This document shows positions 34,923 through 47,077 of a DNA stretch of 64,000 nucleotides, piece by piece. Below the pieces are notes generated by a model. It saw only the letters and a program-made list of their open reading frames with translations. It ran no database searches and had not been told where the DNA came from. Made by a program: the position numbers and the translations under genes. The DNA comes from Candidatus Methylacidithermus pantelleriae (lineage in GTDB: Bacteria; Verrucomicrobiota; Verrucomicrobiia; Methylacidiphilales; Methylacidiphilaceae): contig NZ_CAJNOB010000012.1 in assembly GCF_905250085.1 (NCBI RefSeq), positions 1-64,000 on the forward strand, written 5' to 3'. Numbering within the stretch: the first letter of the stretch is position 1; each line of letters opens with the position of its first letter.

Positions 34923-37520
34923 TCAGGCAGGCAGCTCCGGTTCCCTATCGTCTTCGGGATACACGCGAGCCAGTGCAACCAGCCGGTCACCCTCCGCAAG
35001 CCGAATCAGCCGGACCCCCTGCGTGTTGCGCCCGACTACCGGGATTTCCTGGACCCGGATGCGAACCAGGAGCCCGTTTTGCGTGATGAGCATGATCTCA
35101 TCCTCCTCGCAAACCGAAAGCGCTCCGACGACTTCTCCCGTGTTCTCCGTCCGGCGCATCGTAATGATTCCCTTCCCACCTCTTGCCTGGCACCGGTATT
35201 CATCAAAACGGGTCCGCTTGCCTAGGCCGTTCTCCCCCGCAACCAGAAGGGTTGCTCCGGAGCTGGCCACTACCACACTCACAACTTCATCCCCCTCTTC
35301 CAACTCAATACCTCGCACTCCGCGTGCCTGCCGGCCCATGGGACGGACCTCTTTTTCGGAAAACCGGATGCTCATCCCCTGCCGGGTCACCAGCACCACT
35401 TCATCCGACCCCTGGGTGAGCTTCACATCAATGAGCCGATCTCCCGGCTCAATCCCTAAAGCCATAATCCCACCCCTCCGGATATTCCGAAACTCCTCCA
35501 AAGCCGTCTTTTTGACTAACCCCGACGCCGTAGAGAAAAAGAGATACCCCCCACTCCGCCAGCTGGCATCCTCTCCCCCATCATCCCGCCGGAAGGGGAT
35601 TCTCACCATCGCCGCCACTTTTTCTTGGGGCTGCAGCTCCAAAAGATTGGCAATACTCCTTCCGCGGGTCGCACGCCCCATATCCGGAACCTCGTACACC
35701 CGAACAGCATGCGCTCGGCCTTCAGTCGTAAAGAATACAAGGTAATCATGCGTAGCAGCCGTAAATAGGTGCTCTACAAAGTCCCTTGAATCCGTTCCTT
35801 CCATTCCCTGCGGTACCATACCCGTGACCCCTCTCCCTCCCCTTCGCTGTGACCGGTAATTCGTCAGACTCGTTCTTTTAATCAACCCCTCATGGCTCAT
35901 GGTGATAATCACACATTCATTGGTAATATAATCCTCTAGGGAAACTTCTTCTTCTTCCTCCATAATCTCACTGCGTCGCGCATCCCCGTGCTTTTCTCGG
36001 ATCGCTTGCAGCTCTTCTTTCACAACTTGCATGATTTTCTGCTCACTCCCCAAAAGCTCCGAAAGCTCGCGAATCTTCTCTCTCCACTGGTTATACTCCT
36101 CCCCAATACTCCTGCGCTCCAGCCCAGTCAATTGGTAAAGCCGTAGATCCAAAATGGCATCAACTTGAGCATCGCTTAAACGATACCGGCCGTTGTGCAG
36201 TCGAGCAGGATTGCGAATCACAATCCCAAAATGTTCCACCTGTTCTTTGGTAAATTCGTAACCCCGGAGCCGGATTTTTGCCTCCGCCCGGTTCTCAGAA
36301 TTACGAATCACTTCCAAAAAATCGTCCAAGTTGGCAAGTGCAATGAGATAGGCTTCCAGAATTTCCGCTCGCTCTTCAGCTTTTTTCAGGTCGAACCGTG
36401 TCCTGCGCACCACCACTTCGCGGCGGTGCCGAAGATAACATTCTATAAGCTCTTTCAGGTTAAGCGTTCTCGGCCTACCGCCGTCAATGGCGAGCATGTT
36501 AACCGCAAACACACTCTCGAGTGCGCTTAACCGGTAAAGGTTATTGACGACCACACGGGGATCTGCCTCCTTCTTTAGCTCTAAAACGATCCTCGTATTT
36601 TCATCCGACTCATCACGCACGTCGGTCACATCCGTAAGAACCTTATTGGTAATGAGTTCCCCAATCCGAGACACCAGCATCGCCCGGTTGACATTGAAGG
36701 GGATATCATCCACGATCACAAGCGGTCGTCCCGTCTTGGATTCCTCAATATGGAGCCTGCCTCGAATCCGGATCGATCCTTTACCCGTTGCGAAATATTC
36801 CCGGATCCCCGAAGTCCCAACAATGACACCACCGGTGGGAAAATCCGGACCCGGTATATACGACAAAAGCTCCTCAATCGAAAGATCCGGCCGTTCGATC
36901 AACGCGCACACCGCATCAATGGCCTCCTTGAGATTATGGGGAGGGATATTGGTGGCCATTCCCACAGCGATACCGGTACTGCCGTTGACCAGAAGATTGG
37001 GAAAAGCAGCAGGAAAAACGACGGGCTCTTTTCGCGTCTCGTCGTAGTTAGGAACAAAATCGACAGTGTCCTTCTCCATATCCTGCATCAGAAGCGCTCC
37101 CAGCGGAGAAAGCCGGGCTTCCGTGTATCGCATCGCCGCGGGAGGATCTCCCTCTATGGATCCAAAGTTGCCCTGCCCGTCCACCAGGGGCTCCCTCATG
37201 GCCCAAGCTTGCGCCATATGAACGAGAGTGGGATAAATCGCTTGATCCCCATGAGGGTGATAATTCCCCATGGTTTCACCGACGATTTTGGCACACTTAA
37301 GATGCTTCCGGTTAGGCGCAAGCCCGAGCTCATGCATGGAATAAAGGATCCGGCGCTGGGAGGGCTTAAGCCCATCCCGGACATCGGGAAGCGCGCGGGA
37401 AATAATCACGGACATCGAGTAGTCGAGGAAACAGTTCTTCATTTCCTCGGCTACGTTGACCCGTTCGATGCGCCCTCCTTGAAGGGGAGCATCGGGTGAG
37501 GACGGAGAAGATTCAGGCAT
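34923..37520 (-). CDS. gyrA: DNA gyrase subunit A
   Basis: 865 residues. Cleaves and religates the G-segment as part of A2B2 gyrase that introduces negative supercoils. N-terminal breakage domain: PDVRDGLKPSQRRIL, VGETMGNYHPHGD (quinolone-resistance region), GQGNFGSIEGDPPAAMRYTEARL with the catalytic Tyr in MRYTE. The C-terminal beta-pinwheel contains six repeats, and the GyrA box appears as QARGGKG in YRCQARGGKGI, marking it as gyrase rather than topoisomerase IV. An acidic insertion MEEEEEVSLEDYI lies near the end of the coiled-coil tower/pinwheel join. Starts nine bases after gyrB. Confidence 0.97.
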   Translation of the reverse strand: MPESSPSSPDAPLQGGRIERVNVAEEMKNCFLDYSMSVIISRALPDVRDGLKPSQRRILYSMHELGLAPNRKHLKCAKIVGETMGNYHPHGDQAIYPTLVHMAQAWAMREPLVDGQGNFGSIEGDPPAAMRYTEARLSPLGALLMQDMEKDTVDFVPNYDETRKEPVVFPAAFPNLLVNGSTGIAVGMATNIPPHNLKEAIDAVCALIERPDLSIEELLSYIPGPDFPTGGVIVGTSGIREYFATGKGSIRIRGRLHIEESKTGRPLVIVDDIPFNVNRAMLVSRIGELITNKVLTDVTDVRDESDENTRIVLELKKEADPRVVVNNLYRLSALESVFAVNMLAIDGGRPRTLNLKELIECYLRHRREVVVRRTRFDLKKAEERAEILEAYLIALANLDDFLEVIRNSENRAEAKIRLRGYEFTKEQVEHFGIVIRNPARLHNGRYRLSDAQVDAILDLRLYQLTGLERRSIGEEYNQWREKIRELSELLGSEQKIMQVVKEELQAIREKHGDARRSEIMEEEEEVSLEDYITNECVIITMSHEGLIKRTSLTNYRSQRRGGRGVTGMVPQGMEGTDSRDFVEHLFTAATHDYLVFFTTEGRAHAVRVYEVPDMGRATRGRSIANLLELQPQEKVAAMVRIPFRRDDGGEDASWRSGGYLFFSTASGLVKKTALEEFRNIRRGGIMALGIEPGDRLIDVKLTQGSDEVVLVTRQGMSIRFSEKEVRPMGRQARGVRGIELEEGDEVVSVVVASSGATLLVAGENGLGKRTRFDEYRCQARGGKGIITMRRTENTGEVVGALSVCEEDEIMLITQNGLLVRIRVQEIPVVGRNTQGVRLIRLAEGDRLVALARVYPEDDREPELPA

Positions 37521-37528
37521 AACAGAAA

Positions 37529-40084
<2,556 letters not shown>

Positions 40085-40385
40085 TTAAGGAAAATAGCTT
40101 AAAAAGTCGGCTCGAGCAAGCCAGCATCTCATGCCACAGAAGCGATAAGTCCTTCCGCACAAAGACGCTACACCCAACCCCGTGGCCGCACCATCACTTT
40201 TTTGAACGATTCAGCACTCCGAAACGTCTAACTTTTTGAACAGAGACAGTGGAGCGGATGTTCGCACCCCGCCAATAAGTATCCTCTCCTCCTCCTACCG
40301 CGAACATCCGCTCCTTTTTTGTCGCACCCCTTTTCACTTGTCAACGTGCCGGTTGACCCGCTACTTAGACCAGGGGATAGAGTCC

Positions 40386-41126
40386 ATGATCAAGCGCAAA
40401 ATCCTCGTAGTGGAGGATGAGCCAGACGTTCTTGCGCTGATTCGGATGACTCTGGAAGCACAATCCTTTCGCGTGGCAGAAGCGCGCTCCGGAAGCGCTG
40501 CCTTGGAGCAGATCCGGCGGCACCCCCCCGATCTTGTCGTTTTGGATCTGATGCTTCCCGAAATGTCGGGCTTGGAAGTCTGCCGGTCAGTACGGGCGGA
40601 TCCCCTGCGTAACCGACTCCCCATCCTCGTCCTTACGGCCAAGGGGGAAGAAGTCGACCGGGTCGTCGGGTTTGAAGTGGGTGCCGACGACTACGTAACC
40701 AAACCATTTAGTCCTCGCGAGCTGGTGTTGCGGGTGCGTTCTCTTTTGCGACGCGCCTATCCTACCGAAGAGTTCCCCCAGCTGGTCGAGTGCGGTCCCT
40801 TGCGGATCCAGCCCGAGGAACACCGGGCCTGGATCGAAGGCAGACCCCTGGATTTAACCGCGACGGAGTTTCGCTTGTTGCTCACGCTGGTTTTGCGACG
40901 CAACCGTGTCCAGCGCCGGCAAACTCTGCTCAACGAGGTCTGGGGCTACGATAGCTTAATCGATACCCGGACCGTCGATACCCATATTCGAAGGTTGCGA
41001 GAAAAGCTAGGATCTGTGGGGTGGTGGATCCAGACGGTCCGCGGGGTCGGGTACCGTTTTGTCGAACCCCAAGGAGAAAAGCCGGAAGGGGGGAACGTGG
41101 AACAGGGACAATCTTCGGGAAAATAA
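40386..41126 (+). CDS. phoB: OmpR/PhoB-family response regulator
   Basis: 246 residues. Receiver domain: ILVVEDEPDVLALI (acidic pair), LVVLDLMLPEMSGLE with the phospho-acceptor Asp, VLTAKGEEVDRV and ADDYVTKPFSPRELVLRV with the conserved Lys. Winged-helix DNA-binding domain: LDLTATEFRLLLTL, RRQTLLNEVWGYDSLIDTRTVDTHIRRLREKLG and TVRGVGYRF. The sequence ADDY.TKPFSPREL and partner kinase arrangement fit PhoB, the phosphate-starvation regulator, but no pst or phoU gene is in the window to confirm. The ATG at 40386 follows GGGGA. The kinase gene starts 50 bases downstream. Confidence 0.88.
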   Translation: MIKRKILVVEDEPDVLALIRMTLEAQSFRVAEARSGSAALEQIRRHPPDLVVLDLMLPEMSGLEVCRSVRADPLRNRLPILVLTAKGEEVDRVVGFEVGADDYVTKPFSPRELVLRVRSLLRRAYPTEEFPQLVECGPLRIQPEEHRAWIEGRPLDLTATEFRLLLTLVLRRNRVQRRQTLLNEVWGYDSLIDTRTVDTHIRRLREKLGSVGWWIQTVRGVGYRFVEPQGEKPEGGNVEQGQSSGK

Positions 41127-41176
41127 GCTAGCTGTGTTACTAGGGGAGGCAATCCCGGCACGTCCCGACGCGGACT

Positions 41177-42562
41177 ATGACTTGCTGCTGGATCGGTCTT
41201 GGCTTCGGCTTTTGTCTGGGTGCTTTTTGTAGCTGGGTTGTTGCCCAAAAGAAGTGGAGGCGCGAGCTTGCGCGTCTCCTAGAACTTGCTAGTTCCATCG
41301 CACGCGGGCAGCCCGCCGGACCCTTTGCCCTGCTGGGGGATCCTGCCCTTCAGAAAGTTGCCCTTCAGCTAGAAACCATCTTCCGCTTCCAGCAGGAACT
41401 GGCTCGTAGCGAAGCGCGCAAGCAAGAGGGCCTTCGAACGATTCTCGAGACCATGACCGAAGGGGTTCTCGTCGTCAATAGCCATGGCACCGTCGAGCTA
41501 GCCAATCGTGCTTTTGTCCAGCACTTCCGCCTTTCCCAAAACCCAACGGGCCGGACTCTTCTTGAAATTTTGCCCGTTCCCGAAATCGCTACTTTGCTTA
41601 GGGAAACGCTCCAAACAGGCCATCCGTTATCTCGGGAAGTGCAACTGGAACGGGCTTTCGACCCGAGGATCTCGGCCTTTTTTGTCGTCAATGCGGCACC
41701 GCTGGTCCGCAAGGAAGCCTGCGCTGAGGAGGCGGTCCTTGTCTTCCATGATGTTACGCGACAAAAGGAATGGGAAACTGCCCGGCGAGAACTTTTAGCT
41801 AACATTTCTCATGAACTTCGAACTCCTCTCTCGGTGCTGACCGGCTACCTTGAAACCCTAATGGAACGACCCGGGCTTCCTTCCTCCCAGCGGAAAAAGG
41901 TTCTCCAAATCATGCAGCGCCACTGCCAAAGATTGACCGTACTGGTCAATGATCTCCTTACGCTTTGGAGCGCGGAGTCCAGAAAATTGCGCCTTGAGCT
42001 AGAGGAAATCGAGCTGGCTTCCTTTCTTTCCCAGAGTGTTTCCGATTGCGGGCAAAAGATCGAAGCGAAAGAGTTGGGGATCCGCTGGGAATTGGAACCC
42101 CAACTCCCTACCCTGTGGGCCGACCGGTTCCGACTCGAGCAAGTTCTCTACAACCTCTTGGACAACGCCATTAAATATTCTCCTCCCAAAGGAGAGGTTG
42201 TGATCGGGGCCCGTCGCTGCCCCGAAGGGGTCGAAATCTTTGTGGCGGATCAGGGACCGGGAATCCCGCCGGAACATCTCCCACGGATCTTCGAGCGTTT
42301 CTACCGGGTGGAGCCTTCCCGCAACCGGGAGCTCGGCGGGACAGGTCTGGGACTAGCCATTGTGAAACACCTAGTTGCCCTTCACGGAGGCCGGGTCTGG
42401 GCAGAAAGCCAGGTGGGGCAGGGTACAACGATCCGGATGCTCCTCCCCCTTTGCCCGACTTGCAAACACGAACCCTCACCCGAGCCTCCAGACTCTCAAC
42501 CCCCCGCCGAACCACCGACAGAGAAGGCCTCCTTCCTTTCGGCCGAGGCTTCCAACCCATAG
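41177..42562 (+). CDS. phoR: PhoR-like sensor histidine kinase
   Basis: 461 residues. One N-terminal membrane helix (about 4-23, IGLGFGFCLGAFCSWVVA), no large periplasmic domain. A PAS domain follows (TMTEGVLVVNSHGTVELANRAF..., about 92-195). H-box ANISHELRTPLSVLTGYLETL carries the phospho-His; N-box LYNLLDNAIKYSP, G1 VADQGPGIPPEHLPRIFERFYR and G2 GGTGLGLAIVKHLV form the ATPase. The same organisation as E. coli PhoR. A Pro-rich tail (SPEPPDSQPPAEPP) ends the protein. It is paired with the response regulator immediately upstream and convergent with glmS, 44 bases away. Confidence 0.88.
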   Translation: MTCCWIGLGFGFCLGAFCSWVVAQKKWRRELARLLELASSIARGQPAGPFALLGDPALQKVALQLETIFRFQQELARSEARKQEGLRTILETMTEGVLVVNSHGTVELANRAFVQHFRLSQNPTGRTLLEILPVPEIATLLRETLQTGHPLSREVQLERAFDPRISAFFVVNAAPLVRKEACAEEAVLVFHDVTRQKEWETARRELLANISHELRTPLSVLTGYLETLMERPGLPSSQRKKVLQIMQRHCQRLTVLVNDLLTLWSAESRKLRLELEEIELASFLSQSVSDCGQKIEAKELGIRWELEPQLPTLWADRFRLEQVLYNLLDNAIKYSPPKGEVVIGARRCPEGVEIFVADQGPGIPPEHLPRIFERFYRVEPSRNRELGGTGLGLAIVKHLVALHGGRVWAESQVGQGTTIRMLLPLCPTCKHEPSPEPPDSQPPAEPPTEKASFLSAEASNP

Positions 42563-42606
42563 CGGGAAACCCCGTGGGCGAAACCATGAGGCACCGGCCT
42601 AACTTT

Positions 42607-44457
42607 CTACTCCACCGTCACGCTTTTGGCCAGATTCCGGGGCTTGTCCACATCCCTTCCCAAAGCAACCGCAATGTAGTAGGCCAAAAGTTGCAGCGGG
42701 ACCACCGTCAAGATCGGCAAAAGGAATTCCGGGGCTTCAGGAACGTAAATCACGTCATCAGCCAGCTTGGCGATCTGCGTGTCCCCCTCGGTAGCAATCG
42801 CGATGACGGAACCCCGACGAGCTTTGATTTCTTGAAGATTGCTCAGGTTTTTCTCATACACTCCGTCCCGGGGGCAGAGGAAGACTGTGGGCGTATTCTC
42901 ATCAACCAGGGCCAGGATCCCATGCTTGAGTTCGGCCGCCGGGTGTCCCTCCGCTTGAATGTAGGTAATTTCCTTCATTTTTAGGGCACCCTCCAGCGCT
43001 ACCCCGAGCTGGTACTGCCGACCCAAGAAGAGAAACCCTCGGACTTCTTTGTAACGCTGAGCCATCTCCTGAATAAGCCCTGCCTTTTGCAAGATCTCAT
43101 CAACCTGATCGGGAAGCCGTTCGATAGCCTCCAGGATCGCCCTTCCCTGGCCCACCGACAAATAGCGAAGTCTGCCCAAAAGGAGCGCCAAGAGCACAAA
43201 GATCAAGATCTGCGAAACAAACGACTTTGTGGCGGCAACGCCGATTTCGGGCCCGGCATGCATGTAGACTCCCCCATCGGTTTCACGGGCCACGCTGGAA
43301 CCTACCCGGTTGCAAATTCCTAAAACGCGCAGTCCCCTCCGCTTGGCCTCCCGGATCGCCGCTAGCGTGTCAGCGGTCTCTCCCGACTGACTGACGGCAA
43401 TGAGTATGGCCTTTTCGTCGATCGGCGCGTTGCGATACCGGAACTCGCTGGCATAATCCACCTCGACCGGAATATGTGCGAGCGATTCCAAGAGGTATTC
43501 CCCGACAATTCCGGCGTGCCGGGCGGTCCCACAGCCGACAATGAGGATTCTCCGGATGGCCAAAAGCTCATGAGGGCTCATATGCAACCCGCCAAGCTTC
43601 GCTGTTCCCTCCTCCGGATCGAGTCGGCCTCGAAAGGCATTTCGAATGGCTTGGGGCTGCTCAAAAATTTCCTTAAGCATATAGTGGGGATAATCTCCCA
43701 GCTCAGCGCTGGCCTCGGAAAGTTCCAGTTCGCTAAGCTCAAATCCCACGCTGTCCCGCAAGAGCGAACTAATGTGAAAACTGTGGCGGCCGATGGTCAC
43801 GATATCCCCATCGTTCAAGTAGACGACTTTTTGCGCTCCCACGCAGACGGCGGTGACATCGCTACTAAGGAAATATTCCCCCAGACCAATGCCGAGAATG
43901 AGCGGGCTGCCGCGGCGGGCGCCAATCAATAGATCGGGATGGTCGGCGTGGATCACCGCAATACCGTAGGTACCGATCACCTCCTTAAGAGCGGCGCGGA
44001 CCGCATTTTCCAACCGGTCCGGGTCTCCCTCGGGAAGCTGGTCATAGTAGTGACCGATGAGATGGGCGAGGATTTCTGTATCCGTCTCGCTCTGAAAGCT
44101 ATGGCCTAAATCCAGTAGTTTTTGGCGCAAATTCTGGTAATTTTCGATGACCCCGTTATGCACCAAGGCCAATCGACCCGACTGGTCGCAATGGGGATGA
44201 GCGTTGGCGTCACTGGGAATCCCATGGGTTGCCCACCGCGTGTGGCTGATGCCCAAGGTCCCTGTCAGCGGGCAAGAGCCCAAGACCCGCTCCAGCTCGC
44301 TAATGCGACCCTTGCGTTTGACCACGTGGAGTCTTCCCCGCCGGTCGACCACGGCAATGCCGCTGGAGTCATAACCCCGGTATTCCAGGCGTCGCAGTCC
44401 ATGGAGCAGAAGCGGTTGAGCCTCCTTTTCCCCGAGATAGGCAACAATTCCGCACAT
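42607..44457 (-). CDS. glmS: Glutamine--fructose-6-phosphate aminotransferase
   Basis: 616 residues. Produces glucosamine-6-phosphate for peptidoglycan and LPS. MCGIVAYLG supplies the Cys2 nucleophile of the glutaminase domain, followed by YRGYDSSGIAV, HTRWATHG and HNGVIENYQ. Two SIS domains follow: GCGTARHAGIVGEYLLE and SQSGETADTLAAIREAK, then the second with FLGRQYQLGVALEGALKMKEI and HPAAELKHGILAL. The C terminus ends KPRNLAKSVTVE, the conserved tail. Divergent from glgC across 44 bases. No glmS ribozyme can fit in that gap. Confidence 0.97.
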   Translation of the reverse strand: MCGIVAYLGEKEAQPLLLHGLRRLEYRGYDSSGIAVVDRRGRLHVVKRKGRISELERVLGSCPLTGTLGISHTRWATHGIPSDANAHPHCDQSGRLALVHNGVIENYQNLRQKLLDLGHSFQSETDTEILAHLIGHYYDQLPEGDPDRLENAVRAALKEVIGTYGIAVIHADHPDLLIGARRGSPLILGIGLGEYFLSSDVTAVCVGAQKVVYLNDGDIVTIGRHSFHISSLLRDSVGFELSELELSEASAELGDYPHYMLKEIFEQPQAIRNAFRGRLDPEEGTAKLGGLHMSPHELLAIRRILIVGCGTARHAGIVGEYLLESLAHIPVEVDYASEFRYRNAPIDEKAILIAVSQSGETADTLAAIREAKRRGLRVLGICNRVGSSVARETDGGVYMHAGPEIGVAATKSFVSQILIFVLLALLLGRLRYLSVGQGRAILEAIERLPDQVDEILQKAGLIQEMAQRYKEVRGFLFLGRQYQLGVALEGALKMKEITYIQAEGHPAAELKHGILALVDENTPTVFLCPRDGVYEKNLSNLQEIKARRGSVIAIATEGDTQIAKLADDVIYVPEAPEFLLPILTVVPLQLLAYYIAVALGRDVDKPRNLAKSVTVE

Positions 44458-44477
44458 CTCCCAAGCTTATAAGCGTT

Positions 44478-44483
44478 ATTATA
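44478..44483 (-). promoter_or_regulatory. Possible -10 box for glmS
   Basis: On the minus strand the sequence is TATAAT, 21 bases before the glmS start codon. A -35 at the proper distance is not obvious (TTGACG at 44495-44490 is too close). The 44-bp gap must also hold the glgC promoter elements or these lie within glmS. Confidence 0.35.
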
Positions 44484-44501
44484 ACTGAACGTCAACGAGC
44501 G

Positions 44502-45806
44502 ATGAAACGCCCAGGATGGTCCTTCTTTCCCGAAGAGGTGATTGCCGTCATCCTTGGGGGCGGAGCCGGTACCCGGCTCTTTCCTTTAACAAGGGACCGG
44601 GCGAAACCGGCGGTTCCCCTGGCGAGCAAGTACCGCTTGGTGGACATCCCGATTAGTCTTTGTATCCATGCAGGACTAAGGCGGATTTTTGTCCTTACGC
44701 AATTCAATAGTTCCTCTCTCCATCGCCATATCCAGCAGACGTACCGTTTCGACGATTATAGCCGGGGGTTCGTCCAAATCATGGCGGCCCAGCAGACGCC
44801 GCGCGGCGCTTCCTGGTACCAGGGAACCGCCGATGCAGTGCGACAAAACCTCATCCATTTTGACAATCATCCTCATCAGTGGGTCTTAATCCTAGCAGGA
44901 GATCAGCTCTATCGGATGGACTTTCGAGTGCTGCTTGAAGAGCACGTGACCAAGGGCGCCGACGTGACTGTGGCCGTCAACCCAGTAGGACCAGAGCGCG
45001 CCAATAGCCTAGGAATTATGGAGATCAACGAGGAACTACGGATCACCCGTTTTGTCGAAAAGCCGAAGGACCCCAAGGAACTTCTGCAGCTCGAGCTTTC
45101 GCCTTACTTGCGCTCTGTGCTCCAGCTACCGGGAGAGGAGCCCTGCTACCTTGCTTCCATGGGAATCTATGTTTTTAACCGGAAAGTCCTGGGCCAGGCC
45201 CTCCAGGGAATTGAATCGGACTTTGGGAGCCACATTATCCCCTCCCTCATTCGGACCCACCGGGTATTTGCCTTCCTGCACCGCGGTTACTGGGAGGATA
45301 TTGGAACCATCGGCGCATTCTACAAAGCCCACATGGAGCTCTGCCAATCCCAGCCCCCCTTTGACTTTTTTGATGCCACCTACCCCATCTATACGCACTG
45401 CCGACATTTGCCTTCCTCCACCATCACGTGCGCACGCATGGAACACACTCTGGTGGCGGAAGGATGCCGGATTGGGGACGCTTCCCTCGAGCGGAGTGTC
45501 ATCGGAATCCGTTCCGTCATTGGATCTGGCGCCCGCATTACCAGTTCCATTCTTATGGGCAACGATTTTTTTGAATCGGATGCGGAAGCCCTGGCAGCCG
45601 AAGGACGAGGAATCCCACGACTTGGGATCGGGCGGAACAGTCGGATTGAACGAGCGATTATCGATAAAAATGCCCGGATTGGGGACAATGTCGTGATTTC
45701 CCCCGAGGGCAAGCATCCTCATATGGATGGAGACGGCTTCTACGTTCGAGATGGGATTGTGGTCATCCCAAGAAACGCTGTGATCCACCACAACCGGGTC
45801 ATTTGA
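44502..45806 (+). CDS. glgC: Glucose-1-phosphate adenylyltransferase
   Basis: 434 residues. Forms ADP-glucose for glycogen synthesis. The N-terminal nucleotidyltransferase has AVILGGGAGTRLFPLTRDRAKPAVPLA, RLVDIPISLCIHAG, QGTADAVRQNL, LILAGDQLYRMD and FVEKPKDP. The C-terminal left-handed beta-helix covers about residue 310 onward (TCARMEHTLVAEGCRIGDASLERSVIG, RIERAIIDKNARIGDNVVI). The wording of GASWYQGTADAVRQN and the C-terminal PEGK segment resemble cyanobacterial/plant-type enzymes, which are regulated by 3-phosphoglycerate; the regulation is inferred. No glycogen synthase gene is adjacent. Confidence 0.95.
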   Translation: MKRPGWSFFPEEVIAVILGGGAGTRLFPLTRDRAKPAVPLASKYRLVDIPISLCIHAGLRRIFVLTQFNSSSLHRHIQQTYRFDDYSRGFVQIMAAQQTPRGASWYQGTADAVRQNLIHFDNHPHQWVLILAGDQLYRMDFRVLLEEHVTKGADVTVAVNPVGPERANSLGIMEINEELRITRFVEKPKDPKELLQLELSPYLRSVLQLPGEEPCYLASMGIYVFNRKVLGQALQGIESDFGSHIIPSLIRTHRVFAFLHRGYWEDIGTIGAFYKAHMELCQSQPPFDFFDATYPIYTHCRHLPSSTITCARMEHTLVAEGCRIGDASLERSVIGIRSVIGSGARITSSILMGNDFFESDAEALAAEGRGIPRLGIGRNSRIERAIIDKNARIGDNVVISPEGKHPHMDGDGFYVRDGIVVIPRNAVIHHNRVI

Positions 45807-45932
45807 TCAACTTTTTGGGCAAGAGGCCTCTAACGAAGGGATTTCCCAAAGAAAAGGCGTTTATCGCTGGCTTGGCCAACCAGGGTGTGTCTGCCTCCAC
45901 GGAATACCCGCACCTTTCCCAAATACGCAGTC

Positions 45933-45959
45933 AACCCTCCTTGCCCAAGAGGGAGGGTT
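45933..45959 (+). terminator. Hairpin downstream of glgC
   Basis: AACCCTCC and GGAGGGTT pair (8 bp) around TTGCCCAAGAG. Only TTT follows, so termination strength is doubtful. It sits in the 237-bp gap between glgC and the MEMO-family gene. Confidence 0.4.
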
Positions 45960-46043
45960 TGCGGGAGCGGGTTTGACGAAAGGGCGGGTCTTGTGTTTTG
46001 TAACTTTTCCGAGTCCCTACGGGATTTTTCGGACCGAAGAGCG

Positions 46044-46997
46044 ATGCAAAGAGATTGCTCCCACCGGCAGCTCGATGTCGTTGTAGCCCGTTCCTGCGGC
46101 ATTTGTTATCCCAACGACCCCTCTGCCTGCCTCGACTATCTCCGAAACTACCTTGGCGAGGAGCCATGGCCCAGAACCAGTGGAAACCATGGAACGCGAA
46201 AGGTCCTTGGGATTCTCGCTCCCCACATTGACCTTCGAGTCAGTCAAAGGGCCTATCGGGAGGCGTACCGGTGGCTGTGGCAATCGGACCCTGCCGATCT
46301 TTACATCATCCTGGGCGTCGGCCATCGAGCACGCCTGGAATGGAGCCTGGACCTGCGAGATTACCTGACTCCTCTGGGCAGGGTCCAGGCAGATCGGGAA
46401 ATGGCCCGAAAACTTCTTTCCGTACTCGACGTTCCCCTGTTGGAACCCAAGGCCCACGAGGAAGAACACTCCATTGAATTTCCCCTGGTTCTTCTACAAG
46501 CAGCTCGATTCTGGAGAGGCGTAGGAAAGCCTTTCCGATTTCTACCCATTCTGTGTAGCGGGCTTTTTAGTGCCGTTGCCCAAGGCAGCCCACCGGAGGA
46601 ACGAAACCCCATGTACCGCCTTGCTGCGCAGCTCCAAAAACTTCTGCAGGAGGTACCGTTTTCCGTCCAACTCGTCGTCTCTATCGACGGGTGTCACGTC
46701 GGGCCTCGCTTCGGTCACCCCTTTGTCGTAACCCCCTCCGTGCGGGCAGAGATCCAACGCTGGGAAGAAACTCTTTGGGAAACAGTGCGACGCGTGGATG
46801 CACCTGAATTTTTTGCCCATCTTGGACGCAACGGAAACGCTTGCTACTTTGATGGGGTGGGGGCTTTAGCCCTGGTGATGGAAATTTTCGGCAAGGAAGC
46901 AGAGTTTATCCGGACGTATTACGAACAATGGTTTGAGCCACGGGATCAATCCCTGGTAACTTTTTCAAGCGGGGTGTGGCTGGATCCCAAAAACTAG
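46044..46997 (+). CDS. amrB: AmmeMemoRadiSam system protein B (MEMO1 family)
   Basis: 317 residues from the preferred ATG at 46044. Conserved MEMO blocks are visible: LGILAPHIDLRVSQRAYREAY with the first His, YIILGVGHRARLEWSLDLRDYLTPLG, EEEHSIEFPLVLLQ with the His-Ser-x-Glu site, FLPILCSG, LVVSIDGCHVGPRFG and the C-terminal NACYFDGVGALALVME. The fold resembles extradiol dioxygenases; human MEMO1 binds copper. In many bacteria the gene sits beside AMMECR1 and radical-SAM genes, neither of which is here. The frame stays open upstream to 45885 but that extension crosses the hairpin and is not conserved-looking. Confidence 0.85.
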   Translation: MQRDCSHRQLDVVVARSCGICYPNDPSACLDYLRNYLGEEPWPRTSGNHGTRKVLGILAPHIDLRVSQRAYREAYRWLWQSDPADLYIILGVGHRARLEWSLDLRDYLTPLGRVQADREMARKLLSVLDVPLLEPKAHEEEHSIEFPLVLLQAARFWRGVGKPFRFLPILCSGLFSAVAQGSPPEERNPMYRLAAQLQKLLQEVPFSVQLVVSIDGCHVGPRFGHPFVVTPSVRAEIQRWEETLWETVRRVDAPEFFAHLGRNGNACYFDGVGALALVMEIFGKEAEFIRTYYEQWFEPRDQSLVTFSSGVWLDPKN

Positions 46998-47077
46998 CTA
47001 ACCGTAACGCCTGGAAATAGAACGCGTTTTCTGGGGAATCCAGAACGAAAAAAAGCACGTTCGCTCCGGGAAAAAAT

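Noticed and set aside
44458-44501. glmS ribozyme/riboswitch before glmS
   Set aside because: The divergent gap is only 44 bases, far too short for the ribozyme, and no matching core was seen.
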